From: Elymus sibiricus
Taxonomy: Eukaryota; Streptophyta; Magnoliopsida; Poales; Poaceae
Assembly (NCBI GenBank): GCA_039707655.1
Contig: CM077665.1
Span: 292,768,205-292,832,204 of the forward strand
Reading direction: 5' to 3'
Length of the DNA stretch: 64,000 nt
The position numbers and the translations under genes were made by a program. Positions 42,961 through 54,025 of this stretch are shown here, one piece after another; positions within the stretch are counted from its first letter, which is position 1; each line of letters begins with the position of its first letter. The notes below the pieces were generated by a model. The model saw only the letters and a list, made by a program, of their open reading frames with translations, did no database searches and was not told the origin of the DNA.

Positions 42961-44478
42961 TGATGACCCACAAGTATAGGGGGTCAATCCTAGTCCTTTC
43001 GATAAGTAAGAGTGTCGAACCCAATGAGGAGCAGAAGGAAATGATAAGCAGTTTTCAGTAAGGTAATTTCTGCAAGCACTGAAATTGTAGGTAACAAATA
43101 GTTTGATAGTAAGATAATTGATAACGAGCAAGTAACAGTAACGGTAAATAAACTTAAGCAAGGTATCCCAATCCTTTTGTGGCAAAGGACAGGCCAGAAC
43201 AGTCTCTTATAATAAGCAAAGTGTTCTTGAGGGTACACGGGAATTTCATCTAGTCACTTTTATCATCTTGGTTTGATTTGCGTTCGCTACTTTGATAATT
43301 TGATATGTGGGTGGACCGGTGCTTGGGTGCTGTTCTTACTTGAAAAAACCTCCCACTTATAATTAACCCCCTCGCAAGCATCCGCAACTACGAGAAAAGT
43401 ATTAAGATAAAATCTAACCATAGCATTAAACGTTTGGATCCAAATCAGCCCCTTACGAAGTAGCGCATAAACTAGGGTTTAAGCTTCTGTCACTCTAGAA
43501 ACCCATCATCTAATAACTACTGCACAATGCATTCTCTTAGGCCCAAGGATGGTGAAGTGTCATGTAGTCGATGTTCACATGACACCACTAAGGGAATCAC
43601 AACATACATATCATCGAAATATCGAACACATATCAAATTCACATGATTACTTGCAACATGACTTCTCCCGTGACCTCAAGAACAAAGATAACTACTCACA
43701 AAGAATATTCATGTTCAATATCAGAGGGGTATTAAATAGCATAATGGATCTGAACATATAATCTTCCACTAAATAAACCATATAGTAATCAACTACAAGA
43801 TGTAATCAACACTACTAGTCACCCACAGGTACCAATCTGAGGTTTCGGTACAAAGATTGAACACAAGAGATGAACTAGGGTTTGAGAGGAGATGGTGTTG
43901 TTGAAGATGTTGATGAATCTTGGCCTCCCAAAGATGAGAGGGTTGTTGGTGATGACGATGGCTTCGATTTCCCCCTCCGGGAGGGAAGTTCCCCCGGCGG
44001 AATCGTTCCGCCAGAGGGCAAAAGTGCTCCTGCCCAAGTTCCGCCTCAAGATGGCGGCTTTCCGTCCCGAAAGTCCTCTCCTTATTTTTTCTAGGTCAAA
44101 AGACCTTAAATACTAGAATATGGGCACCAGAGGTGGGCTGGGCTGAGCACAACCCACCAGGGCGCGCCTGGGGGGCCTGGCACGCCCTGGTGTCTTGTGC
44201 TCACCAGGTGGCCCCCCTCCGGTAGTTATTTTCTCCAGTATTTTTCATATATTCCAAAATAATTCTTCGTGAAGTTTCAGCTTATTTGGAGATGTGCAGA
44301 ATAGGTGTCTCTGACATGCTTTTTCAGGTCCAGAATTCCAGCTGGCGGCATTCTCCCTCTTTGTGTAAACCTTGCATATTATGAGATAAAAGGCATCAAA
44401 ATTACTCCATAAAGCATTATTATGCATAAAAACATTATAAATAACAGTAGGAAATCATGATGCAAAATGGAAGTATCA
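42961..44478 (-). repeat. Element H 5' LTR
   Basis: 1518 bp, plus strand TGATGACCCACAAG to GGAAGTATCA. Drives the minus strand. The U3 box GGCGCGCCTGGGGGG is at about 44161-44175 and a TATA-like TATTTAAGG on the minus strand near 44103-44111. Followed by tggtg. Confidence 0.92.
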
Positions 44479-44483
44479 TGGTG

Positions 44484-45351
44484 CAACCGAGTTTTTACTC
44501 CGGTTCCACCGAGTTGGGCAATAATGTTGTAATGGTTGGATTTTTGGAGATGGCTATATATACCCCTCAACATCCCTCTCATTCGCAGGGAGAGCACTCA
44601 GAACAAGCAAACACTTCCACCATTCATTTTCAGAGAGAAAACCACCTACTCATGTGTTGAGATCAAGATCTTCCACTCCAACCATATGAATCTTGATTTC
44701 TAGCCTCCCCAAGTTGATTTCCACCCAATCAATCTCTTCTACCAAGCCAAATTATGTGAGGCAGTGATTGAGTGTTGAGGAAACTATCTTTTGAAGCACT
44801 AGAGCAAGGAGTTCATCATCCATACCACATCCTGGAGAGTGGTGTGTCCTAGATTGCTCAGGTGTCGATTGGGAACCTCCAATTCGTGTGGAGTTGAACC
44901 AAGAAGTTTGTAAGGGCTAGGATATCGCCTACTTCATGAAGATATACCCCGAGTGAGGCTAGTCCTGCATGGGCGTAAGCCATGGTGGAATAGACAAGGT
45001 TGCTTCTTCGTGGACCTTTCGTGGGTGGAGCCCTCCGTGGACTCGCGTAGTCGTTACCCTCCATGGGTTGAAGTCTCCATCAACGTGGACGTACGATAGC
45101 ACCACCTATCAGAACCACGGGAAAAATCTTCGAGTCCCCATTGCGTTTGATCTTCCTATCCCTACTCTTTACTTACATGTGCATGTCTTTACTTTCCGCT
45201 GCTATACTCGTAGATTTGCATGTGTCGGGTGTGCTAGACTTGGTAAAATTGCTAAAACTTGCCAGCCAATAAAATTGGGGGAAAGGTTAGGTTTTTATTT
45301 GGTCGATTAGTCTATTCACCCCCCCTCTAGATGCCTATCCTCGATCCCACA
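44484..45351 (+). repeat. Copia 5' LTR, right part
   Basis: Resumes the Copia LTR after element H and its duplicated target. It begins with CAACCGAGTTTTTACTCCGG-type motifs, has TATATATACCCC at about 44557-44568 as a promoter candidate, and ends GATCCCACA before the primer site. Confidence 0.8.
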
Positions 45352-45353
45352 AT

Positions 45354-45366
45354 TGGTATCAGAGCC
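45354..45366 (+). other. Copia primer binding site (tRNA-iMet)
   Basis: TGGTATCAGAGCC, an exact match to the initiator-Met primer site used by Copia elements, two bases after the LTR. Confidence 0.92.
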
Positions 45367-45406
45367 TTGGTCTCCATTGCTTTGGTTTTATCACCATTGG
45401 AGGAAG

Positions 45407-45895
45407 ATGGACGTGTCTAGTTTGAGGACTCTTAGTTGTAGAGTGCCTATTCTCAATGGGGAGTACTATATTTAATGGAAAGACTAAATGCTTGATCTAT
45501 TTTATGAGTTCCATTTGAGCAAGTATGTTGATAGTCCCTATGTGCCTCCCGTTGATCCCTTACATCCTTCACACGAGGAAGAAATTGACATGCTTCGTAA
45601 TCTTAGAATCGTCAATGTCATTATTAGAGGATTACCAAGATTCGTTTTTGATCAAATGGAAAACTTTGAGTGTGCTTAGACCTTGTGGAAAGATTTGGAG
45701 AAAAGATATCCAAACTACTCTTTGAAAAATCTTGATGATATTCTTCATAAAACTATTGCCTGTCACAAAATGAAGCCTAGTGATCCAAATTTTGATAAAT
45801 ACTTGTTTGTGCTTCGTGGCCTCATGCATGCTAAAGGAGGTGTCATTATCATCAATAACATCATTGTTGAAGCCATTCGCATTCATGATCTTTAA
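45407..45895 (+). pseudogene. Copia gag, degenerate
   Basis: From MDVSSLRTLSCRVPILNGE, one frame with stops at 45473, 45485 and 45677, ending at 45893-45895. FVFDQMENFECA then TLWKDLEKRYPNYS and MKPSDPNFDKYLFVLRG fit the UBN2/retrotran_gag type of Copia capsid proteins, in which a W-x-x-L...Y block sits mid-protein. No zinc knuckle is seen. Capsid function only; inactive. Confidence 0.78.
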
Positions 45896-46082
45896 CATTG
45901 TCATGGTCATAGTTCTAACGACAATCTCGTTCTTTGTGACAAGGACACTCCATTTGATGATGACAATGTGGAACATGGCTACTACGATGAAGAATGAGGA
46001 ATTTGACATCGAATATGAGAAGACTATGAAGAATGTGAGTCTCATGGCAAACTTCAAAGACTACATGTCCGGAGGAAAATAG

Positions 46083-46513
46083 TGGATTCTCGATAGTGGA
46101 TGCACCGATCACATGACCAAAGATAGAGACATGTTTCACGAGATCACACCAAACCATGGACCGTGCAGGTATGTGACCTTCGGAGACAACTCCAAGGGAA
46201 AGGTTCTTGGTCTTGGTAAGCTGGACATATCTCATAATAGCTCTATTCAAAATGTCATGCTTGTTGAATCTCTTTGCTACAATCATCTTTCGTATCTAGA
46301 CTAGCCGATTTCGGTTTCAATGTGCTATTCACTAAATTAGATTGCCAAGTGTTTCGTTAAGAAAATCATAACATGGTCTTTACCGGTTTCCATAGAGGTG
46401 ATCTATACATTGACGATTTCACTAAGAGAGCCCAACCCCGTACTTGTATTATTGCAAAATCTTCTAAAGGTTGGCTATGGCATAGAACGCCACGACATGT
46501 TGGTATGCGTAAT
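46083..46513 (+). pseudogene. Copia protease and pre-integrase region, cut by element G
   Basis: WILDSGCTDHMTKDRDMF carries the catalytic Asp of Copia protease (D-S-G). YVTFGDNSKGKVLGLGKL and NVMLVESLCYNHLS follow, as in the family. A frameshift near 46290 is needed to continue through TKRAQPRTC and the gag-pre-integrase block (LWH...HVGMRN), which ends exactly where element G begins. A TAG at 46080 precedes the domain. Confidence 0.82.
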
Positions 46514-47908
46514 TGATAACCCACAAGTATAGGGGATCATGACAGTCTTCACGAGTAGTATTTCACCCTAATTTTTTGATTTGACACAAGGGGATCCAAA
46601 GAATATTTATTGGCCTTGACAGTTGAGTTGTCAATTCAACTGCACCTGGGATATCTCTCTGCAGCAAAGGTTTAGTAGCAAGACAAATAGTAGTAGCAAA
46701 AGTAACAGTAGTAGTGACAGCAGCAATTTTGTAGCAGTTGTGACAGTAGCAGTAGCAATAGTAACTTAGCAAGATATAGTATATGTAAAGCGTAGGCACG
46801 TGGATCGGTGATGGATAATGACTTAGATGACATTGATGATGTAACAGTTACACACTAGGGCAACACAGAACTAGCTCCAATTCATCAATAAAATGTAGGC
46901 ATGTATTCCGTATATAGTCATATGTGCTTGCGATAAGAAGTTGCATGACATCTTTTGTCCTAACCTCCCGTGGCAGCGGGGTCCTATTGGAAACTAAGGG
47001 ATATTAAGGCCTCCTTTTAATAGAGAACCGGAACAAAGCATTAACACATGGTGAATACATGAACTCCTCAAACTACGGCAATCACCGAAAAGAATCCCAA
47101 TTATTGTCACCTTCGGGTATGTGGATCAAGACACGTAATAGGTGCATACAACTTGCAAGATAGGATCCAAATCAATCTTATATTCAGAGAAAATATAATA
47201 TGTTCAGATCTTAAATCATGGCACTCGGGCCCTAGTGACAAGCATTAAGCATAGCAAAGTCATAGCAACATCAATCTCACAACATAGTGGATACTAGGGA
47301 TCAAGCCCTATCAAACTTAACTCGATTACATGATCAATCTCATCCAATCCCACCACCGTCCAGCAAGCATACAAAGGAATTACTCACACCCGGTGGTGAT
47401 CATCATGGCGGTGTTGATGGAGAAGGGTTGGTGATGACGACAGCGACGATTTCCCCTCTCCGGAGCCCCAAACGGACTCCAGATCAGCCCTCCCGAGGAA
47501 GAACAGGAGGTGGCGGCGGCTTCATCTCGTGAAACGCGATGAAATCTTCTCTCTGATTTTTTCTCCGAAGATGTGATTTTATAGGATAGGAATCAGGGTC
47601 GGAGGAGCCTCGAGGGCCCACAAGCCATCAGGGCGCGGCCTAGGGGGGACGCACCCTGATGTGTGGTGGCCCCCTGGCATACGCCCTCCGTCAGTTCTTT
47701 GGTCCATAATTCATTATAAATCCCAAAAATAATTCACAAAAAGTTTTGTCCAATTCCGAGAACTTTTATTTCCGCACAAAAAATAACACCAAGGTAGTTC
47801 TGCTGAAAACAACGTCTGTCCGGGTTAGTTCCCAGTCAAATCATGCAAATTAGAGGTCAAAACCAGAGCAAAAGTGTTTGGAAAATTAGATACGTTGGAG
47901 ACGTATCA
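46514..47908 (-). repeat. Element G 3' LTR
   Basis: 1395 bp; plus strand TGATAACCCACAAG to GAGACGTATCA. The minus-strand U3 starts TGATACGTCTCCAACG, has a GGCCGCGCCCTGATGG box at about 47625-47640 and TATAAAATCACATC near 47567-47580 as TATA. Confidence 0.9.
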
Positions 47909-47923
47909 ACTCCCCCAAGCTTA
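47909..47923 (-). other. Element G polypurine tract
   Basis: Plus strand ACTCCCCCAAGCTTA adjacent to the LTR; minus strand TAAGCTTGGGGGAGT. Confidence 0.82.
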
Positions 47924-50131
47924 ACTCATTGTTTGTCCTCAAGCAATTTAGTTGACAACTGAAAGTGATAAATAAAACTTTTACAAACTCTTTTGTTCTC
48001 GTCATTATACACATGCTTAACTAGTGCTCTAGTTTTCAGCATAAATCATAAATAACCACGCCCATGATAACAATTAAACATCATATCAACTCATGGCAAT
48101 ACATAACCAACTAGCAAGCAGATAATAAGATATCTCACATGCCAACAATTTATCAAAACAATCATGATATAATATGGTGTCATGGTATTTCGCTAGCCCT
48201 TTTTGAGACCGCAAAACATAAATGCAGAGCACCTCCGAGGTTCAAGCAGCGACTAAACATTATAATTCAGAGTAGAAAAGATCCAGTCATGCTCACATCC
48301 AAAATTAACTAGACTCAATGCATAATAATGACAATAGTGCTCTCTGGTCTGGTGCCTTTAGTAAGAGGATGATGACTCATCATAAAAATAAATAGATAGG
48401 CCCTTCGCAGAGGGAAGCATTGATTTGTAGAGGTGCCAGAGCTCAAGTTTTTAAAACAGGATCGAAATATAGTTTTTTGGGGGTGGTGCATTTTTCTTGT
48501 CAACGTTACGACAAAGATTTTCAATATCCATGCTAAACTCATTATTGGCGGTTCCCAAACAGAATAGTAAAGTTTAATCCCATCCCCCATCCACACACAA
48601 ACCATGGCTGACCAAATCCACGGATGCCTGCCAACAAGTCAACTGTCCCAAGGAGTTTTGTTTAATTAATTTTGATTATGCAGGACTGGGCATCCTTTTA
48701 CCAGTCTCTCTCATGCAATGACGGCGAATAAACGACCGTCTAGAGAATAACTCACTTAGCATGGCAAATACTAACCGCCTCGTCGCTCCATGTGCGAGAT
48801 GCGTGCACAAAATAGATGTTTATTTGAATATTTAGAGATGACACGTGCAAATTTACTTGGAACGGCAGGGTAATACTGCATATAGGTAGGTATGGTGGAC
48901 TCGTGTGGAATAACTTAGTTTAAAGGTTTCGAATGCACAAGCAGCATTCCCGCTTAGTACCGGTGAAGGCTAGCAATAGGTTGAGAAGCAACCAGCTAGA
49001 GAGCAAAAACGGTCATAGGTATGCATTATGAATAATTAACATTGGACATAGAATGAGTAGGATATGAACACTCTTAATTTAAACATCATGAAGGCTGCAT
49101 TGGTTTTGAATCAACTATATGTTTGCACATGGGCCAAGTCAAGCTGCTTGAATTTCTCAGAGGGAAATACCATACTACCATACCACATCATAACCATTTT
49201 AATGCATGTTGACCTATAAGATAAATCATTATTCACTATTAGTTGTTTAAGCATGGCATGAGAATCTATAATCTCTAATTGTCATCATGAACATGTTCAC
49301 TCATAATATACTGAATCGAGATCGAACGAGCTAAACAAATTTACAAAAATAGAAAACAAGAAGAGTTCATTCCAGCTTCCTTTGCCATGATCACTTTGTC
49401 AAATATCGTCTTTATTGCCTTTCACTTGCATGACCGAAGGATGTGATAATAATAATAGTGCAAGAATACCGTGGACTAAGCTGGAATCTGCAAGGCAGTT
49501 TTAGACAAAGGAGAAGACAAGGTAATATTGGTTGTCTGTTAGATCAACAATAAAGCATATAGGAGCCACTCAACATTTTCATCGTGGTCTTCTCCTTTCA
49601 ATGGCTCAACAAAAAGAAAAGAAATTCAGAGAAACACACTAACATATTTTTGGAGTTTTTTTTTGTTTTTCTCAAGCAAGCAAATAAACTAAGGGAAAAC
49701 AAGAACGAGAAAAATTATTTACACGGGAAAGCTCCCAACATGCAATGGAAATCTTTTTTGGTTTTCTTTTTAATACTAAGATAACTAAGCGGGAAAGAAA
49801 ACTAAAAAGAATCTAGAAATATTTTTGGGTTTTCCATAGTTTTTTTTCAAACACTCAAGAAGAAAGAGAAAAAATAAAACTAACATGGATATACAAAGAG
49901 GATGAACACCGACAATTTGTATGAAGTGTCTGAACATGAATGTAATGTCGGTGAGAAATACGTACTCCCCCAAGCTTAGGCGTTTGCCTAGCTTGGTGAT
50001 CACCACTGATAATAGCCATTAGGTCCGGGAAAGTGTTCCGGCTAGGGCACCTAAGCATCCCATGCCTGGGCCTCGGCCTCTGCAGCAACCAGCTCATTCC
50101 GGTAAGCAATTATATCTTCTGGCATTATTCT
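47924..50131 (-). other. Element G 3' untranslated region
   Basis: About 2.2 kb, AT-rich, no supportable gene. A second polypurine-tract-like ACTCCCCCAAGCTTAGG lies at 49965-49981, just after the end of the ORF at 50132. Confidence 0.55.
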
Positions 50132-51058
50132 CTATCCATGCCAGGCATGATAGTTAAAAAAAGAGGGTCCAGGCAAAGGAATAATATTGCAAGTCGTCTT
50201 GTTAAATACTAAGTTGTAACGAATATGTTGCGGTGTTTGCGGTTCCTCAATAAATTGGTGTTCCATCGTAGACTGGTGATCAAGATAAAACTTAGGCAAC
50301 AAGTAATCAGTAGGACGTATAGCAACATCAAAACGCTTTGCCAAGCGAGTGGCATAAATACCACCATGAATCTTGCCCTTGTTTCGGTTAAGATTTAATC
50401 GACGCGCAACAATAGCTCCTATGTTGTAAGTATTATCACCATAAAGTGCACGACGTAGAATAGCCAAGGTAGGGGCACTGAGGCCACCACCCTGTTCCAT
50501 GGCAGTTATGCATTTCCATATAAATAGAGAAAAGTAGTGCATGGAAGGAAATTGCAAACTAGTAGCTCTAGTGTCTGACACGCCCCTAGTTTCTCCCACA
50601 GTTAAGGTTTGGAGGAAATCCTCAAACTCCTCGGGTTTAGGCCCACGCATTCCCCCGTCAGAAGGAAGCAAACATATTTCACAAAATTCATGTAGAGGCA
50701 ATTCATAGTTGGTGGCATAGAGATCAAAACGTACTGTGGGAGCACCGGGCGTATTTATGAATTAAAAGTTTTACACGAAGGAATTGGTAGGGAGATAGTA
50801 TTGGTCACACTCATCTGCGAGGAAGTCGGTAAGCCCGGAATTTGCAATGAATTGCATGAACTCTTCATAGAAACCTGCTTCGTTCATGAAGGGCGTATGT
50901 GTCCATTCACATGGCCTAACCTCCGTGTTGCGAACAAGGTTGATTTCTCGGTCCTGAGTTCTCCTAACAAGTCCCTTGGGGCTCCGGCTTGAAGAACCTC
51001 TCCTCAAGAAGTTCATTTTCCTAAGCACAAATTTCTGAAATTTTTGAGCCACAAAATT
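50132..51058 (-). pseudogene. Athila ORF1-like protein of element G
   Basis: Minus strand from MNFVAQKFQKFVLRKMNF at 51058. TPFMNEAGFYEEFMQFIANSG then, after two close TAA stops near 50762-50770, FDLYATNYELPLHEFCEICLL, FLQTLTVGETRGVSDTRATS, FPSMHYFSLFIWKCI, NTYNIGAIVARRLNLNRNKG and IHGGIYATRLAKRFDVAIR. The order FDLY...L..FC.IC.L and IGAI.ARRL resembles the ATHILA ORF-1 family of plant gypsy elements. Function in the element unknown. It is preceded by an LTR-like promoter segment. Confidence 0.65.
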
Positions 51059-51159
51059 CATGTCAATAAAACTTTGCAAGATTGATAGCAACTACTCATA
51101 AGGATGCATAGAGGCCATATCAAGCATTCATACTACTTGGAACTAAAAGAATTCAACAT

Positions 51160-51560
51160 GCAAGCTCATTTTGGAGGCGTGGAGGAGTCACATACCAAGG
51201 AACAATTCCTCAAAACAGTTTCAGAAATGGGGTTCCGAGCAAAGAGATCAAAAATTTCAGCTTCTAGGTGAAGAACATGGGAGAGAGATGGATAGGAAAT
51301 TTTTGCTAGAGGTAGGAAAAAGAGCGGGCTGAAGGGATAAGGTAGGTGGCCCCTGTGGGACCCACAAGCCATTAGGGCGCGACCTAGGGGGCGCGCCCTG
51401 TTGGCTTGTGCCCCACAGGTGCAGTCCCCTACTGTAATTTTTATGCCAAAAATTCTTATTTATTGCAGAAAAATTCATGTTAAAATTTTGTGGCAATCTG
51501 AGACTTTTTATTTTCGGGCATTTTTCTACGCACGGGAAAAAACAGAAAAAACAGAAAATC
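51160..51560 (-). promoter_or_regulatory. Internal U3-like promoter region of element G
   Basis: On the minus strand it repeats the order found in the G LTR: GAAAATAAAAAGTCTC, ACAAAATTTTAACATGAATT, CAGGGCGCGCCCCCTAGG, CGCGCCCTAATGGCTTGTGG, then a pyrimidine-rich leader. The LTR equivalents are GGAAATAAAAGTTCTCGG, ACAAAACTTTTTGTGAATT, CAGGGTGCGTCCCCCCTAGG and CGCGCCCTGATGGCTTGTGG. No clear TATA box. It lies just upstream of the ORF1-like gene. Confidence 0.55.
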
Positions 51561-51736
51561 ATGCTAATTTTATTTAATATAAACTGAAAATAACAGAGTA
51601 TAAACTTTTGATACAGAGAGTTGTGAATACTAAATTCATTAATCACATGCCTTCCAAAAAGGATCCATTAATAAGGTTGATCAAGTCTTATTAACAACCG
51701 TTTCCGGTTAACATGCAACCAAAGAATTTTCGTATA
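51561..51736 (-). other. Spacer after protease
   Basis: AT-rich spacer between the U3-like segment and the protease end; no gene. Confidence 0.5.
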
Positions 51737-52920
51737 TCACTGGGTTACCTCAATGGGGATTTGCATCTCCCCTACAATAAGACTATAATATTTCTTCTTA
51801 ACAGTAGGTAGAGGAATTGCCAAACTTCCAATGATAACCGTAGGAGTAGGCTCAATGACATTAATATTATTAACCAAAGTTTGCTTCTTCGGAAAATGAA
51901 CGGTATGTTGCTTGCCATTGATGTGAAAGGTAACCTTGCTTTTATTGCAATCAATAACATCTCCTGCAGTATTTAAAAAGGGTCTACCAAGGATGATCGA
52001 CATATTGTCGTCCTCGGGCATATCAAGAATAACAAAATCTGTCAAGATAGTAACATTTGCAACCACAACAGGAACGTCCTCACAAATTCCAATAGATAAA
52101 GCAGTGGATTTATCAGCCATTTGCAAAGATATCTCGGTAGGTGTAAGCCTACTCAGATCAAGTCTTTTATAAAGGGAGAAATGCATCACACTAACACCGG
52201 CCCCTAAATCACATAGAGTAGTTTTAACATTTTTTTAATAAAGCAAGGTATTGTGGGTATGCGAGGATCTCCTAGCTTCTTAGGTATTCCTCCATCGAAA
52301 GAATAATTGGCAAGCATAGTAGCAATTTCAGTTTCAGGTATTTTCCTTTTGTTGGTAATAATATATTTCATATATTTAGCATACGGAGGCATTTTAAGTA
52401 TATCAGTCAAATGAGTACGGAAAAGGACAGGTCTAATCATTTCAGCAAAGCGCTCAAAATCTTCATCGTCCTTACTCTTAGAAGACTTACGAGGCAATGG
52501 CATGGGTTTTTGAACCCATGGCTCTCTTTCCTTCTCATGTTCTCTAGCAACAAAGTCTCTCTTATCGTAACGTTTATTTTTAGGAGGTGGGTTATCAAGA
52601 TCCTCAACAGGTTCTAGTTCTACATCATTATCATGTTCTTCATTACTATCTGGTGGAGCATCTACTTGCACATTATTATCATCATCCTCCTTTTCATTAT
52701 CACTAGGTGCATGTTCACGACCAGACTGGGTTTCAGCATCAGAAATAGAAACATCATTATGGTTCTCAGTAGGTGTTTTTGTAACAGGTTCACTAGGAGC
52801 ATGCAAGTTCCTATCATTTTTCTTTTTCTTTTTCTTATTAGAGGAACTAGGTGCATCAACATTAATTCTCCGGGAATCATGTTCTATTAGTTTAGGATGA
52901 CCTTCCGGATAGAGAGGTTC
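51737..52920 (-). pseudogene. Gag linker and retropepsin, element G
   Basis: Minus strand. After gag a Lys-rich then very acidic linker (52806-52420), then SFDGGIPKKLGDPRIPTIPC. A frameshift in the T-run near 52232 separates this from the protease frame, where LCDLGAGVSV (about 52188-52218) carries the catalytic Asp. LQMADKSTALSIG, DFVILDMPEDDN and IILGRPFLNTAGDVIDC follow. The domain ends in KKYYSLIVGEMQIPIEVTQ and a stop at 51737, with no reverse transcriptase after it. Confidence 0.82.
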
Positions 52921-53976
52921 TTAGGTCATACGACCTCCCCTAGTCATTACTCTAATAGCATGATCATTCATATTATTATTTATTTTAGCATGCAATTCTT
53001 TTTGTGACTTAGCAACTTGGTCTAGTTGGGTGTGAACCATAGAGGCATGTTTACCTAGACCTTTTACATCATTAGCAATTCTAAACATTAAGTCACTTAA
53101 GCGGTCTATCATCATGGCATTACGTCTCAGTTGATTCTTAACATAATTATTGAAGTGTTCTTGCTTAACAACGTAATTATCATATTCATCCATGCATTGT
53201 TCAGGAGTCTTGGTGTAAGGTATATCATTTTCACTGAAGGAACAGAGAGAGTTTACATCTACTACCTGTGTCGGGGTATCAAGTCCATGTATTTCTTCAA
53301 TAGGTGGTAATATCTTGACATGCTCAATTTTAATACCTTTCTCCTTCCTAGATATTTTTGCTTCTTGCATATCTTCAGGGTTGAGGAATAGAATACCTCT
53401 CTTCTTTTGAATAGGTTCCGGAGATGATTCAGGAAGTGTCCAATCATCGACATTTTGCAATATGTTATTCAATAATTCTTCCGCTTGACTGACAGTTCTT
53501 TCCCTAAAAACACAACCAGCACAACTATCTAGGAAGTCCCTAGAAGCATCGGTTAGTCCATTATAAAAGATATAAAGAATTTCATTTTTCTTAAGAGGGC
53601 AATCAGGCAAAGCTCTAAGTAACTGGAGAAGCCTCCCCCAAGCTTGAGGGAGATTCTCTTCTTCAATTTGCACAAAGTTAAATATTTCCTTTAAGGCATC
53701 TTGTTTCTTATGAGTAGGAAAATATTTCGCAGAAAAATTATGGAGCATATCCTGGGGACTACACATACAACCAGGTGCAAGAGAAAGGAACCATTCCTTG
53801 GCCTCACCCTCTAGCGAGAAAGGAAAAAGATTAAGGATATAATAGTAGCGTATCTTTTCATCATTGGTAAACAAAGCAGCAATATCATTTAATTTCATAA
53901 GGTGTTCAACAACAATTTCATTCTCATATCCGTGGAAAGGATCATACTCTACTATAGGAATTAACTCAGGGTCCAC
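52921..53976 (-). CDS. Gag, element G
   Basis: 351 codons, intact, minus strand, starting MDPELIPIVEYDPFHGYENE. Residues about 20-165 are a retrotransposon gag domain: FSLEGEAKEWFLSLAPG, FSAKYFPTHKKQDALKEI, FVQIEEENLPQAWGRLLQLL and EILYIFYNGLTDASRDFLDS. The FYNGL block and DSCAGC...EELLNNI pattern are typical of Athila capsid proteins. Residues about 260-340 are charged and probably coiled coil (HFNNYVKNQLRRNAMMIDRL). There is no CCHC knuckle. It would form particles in the cytoplasm. One of only a few unbroken frames here. Confidence 0.85.
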   Translation of the reverse strand: MDPELIPIVEYDPFHGYENEIVVEHLMKLNDIAALFTNDEKIRYYYILNLFPFSLEGEAKEWFLSLAPGCMCSPQDMLHNFSAKYFPTHKKQDALKEIFNFVQIEEENLPQAWGRLLQLLRALPDCPLKKNEILYIFYNGLTDASRDFLDSCAGCVFRERTVSQAEELLNNILQNVDDWTLPESSPEPIQKKRGILFLNPEDMQEAKISRKEKGIKIEHVKILPPIEEIHGLDTPTQVVDVNSLCSFSENDIPYTKTPEQCMDEYDNYVVKQEHFNNYVKNQLRRNAMMIDRLSDLMFRIANDVKGLGKHASMVHTQLDQVAKSQKELHAKINNNMNDHAIRVMTRGGRMT

Positions 53977-54025
53977 AGAGAACTCATAATCCTTATCAGT
54001 AACAAATATAGCAGAAGTAGCAAAT

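Larger units (their letters stand above)
21331..44478 (-). mobile_element. Element H: Athila-lineage gypsy retrotransposon carrying a CACTA insertion
   Basis: Minus-strand element with 5' LTR at 42961-44478, tRNA-Asp primer site at 42931-42949, gag, protease, reverse transcriptase, RNase H, integrase, an extra 3' ORF, polypurine tract at 22843-22857 and 3' LTR at 21331-22842. Flanks cggtg (21326-21330) and tggtg (44479-44483) form a TSD with one mismatch. Without the 12.8-kb CACTA insertion it would be about 10.3 kb. It inserted in the Copia LTR. Coding parts carry several stops and a frameshift, so it is not autonomous now. LTR family: opens TGATACGTCCATTTTGC-type on the minus strand, possibly Sabrina. 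Confidence 0.9.
20694..46513 (+). mobile_element. Ty1/Copia retrotransposon, interrupted
   Basis: The 5' LTR starts TGAAAGCACATATG at 20694, is split at 21330/44484 by element H, and ends CCCACA at 45351. A tRNA-iMet primer site, degenerate gag and the protease/pre-integrase region follow until element G cuts it at 46513. Integrase, reverse transcriptase and the 3' LTR are not in the window. LTR motifs TCGGT...ACCGAG point to a large Copia family common in wheat (Maximus-like by memory; name unsure). Confidence 0.8.
46514..54025 (-). mobile_element. Element G: gag-protease-only Athila-lineage retrotransposon, 5' side cut
   Basis: Minus strand. The 3' LTR is 46514-47908, with a polypurine tract next to it, an Athila ORF1-like region, a protease and gag. 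There is no reverse transcriptase or integrase between protease and the extra ORF, so it is non-autonomous by architecture. The right side (5' leader, primer site and 5' LTR) is separated by the LTR at 54026. Left flank in the Copia: gtaat. The LTR is the TGATACGTCTCC type read on the minus strand. Confidence 0.85.

Noticed and set aside
51257..51646. Minus-strand ORF of 129 codons
   Set aside because: Falls in the U3-like internal segment of element G and includes LTR-type non-coding sequence.
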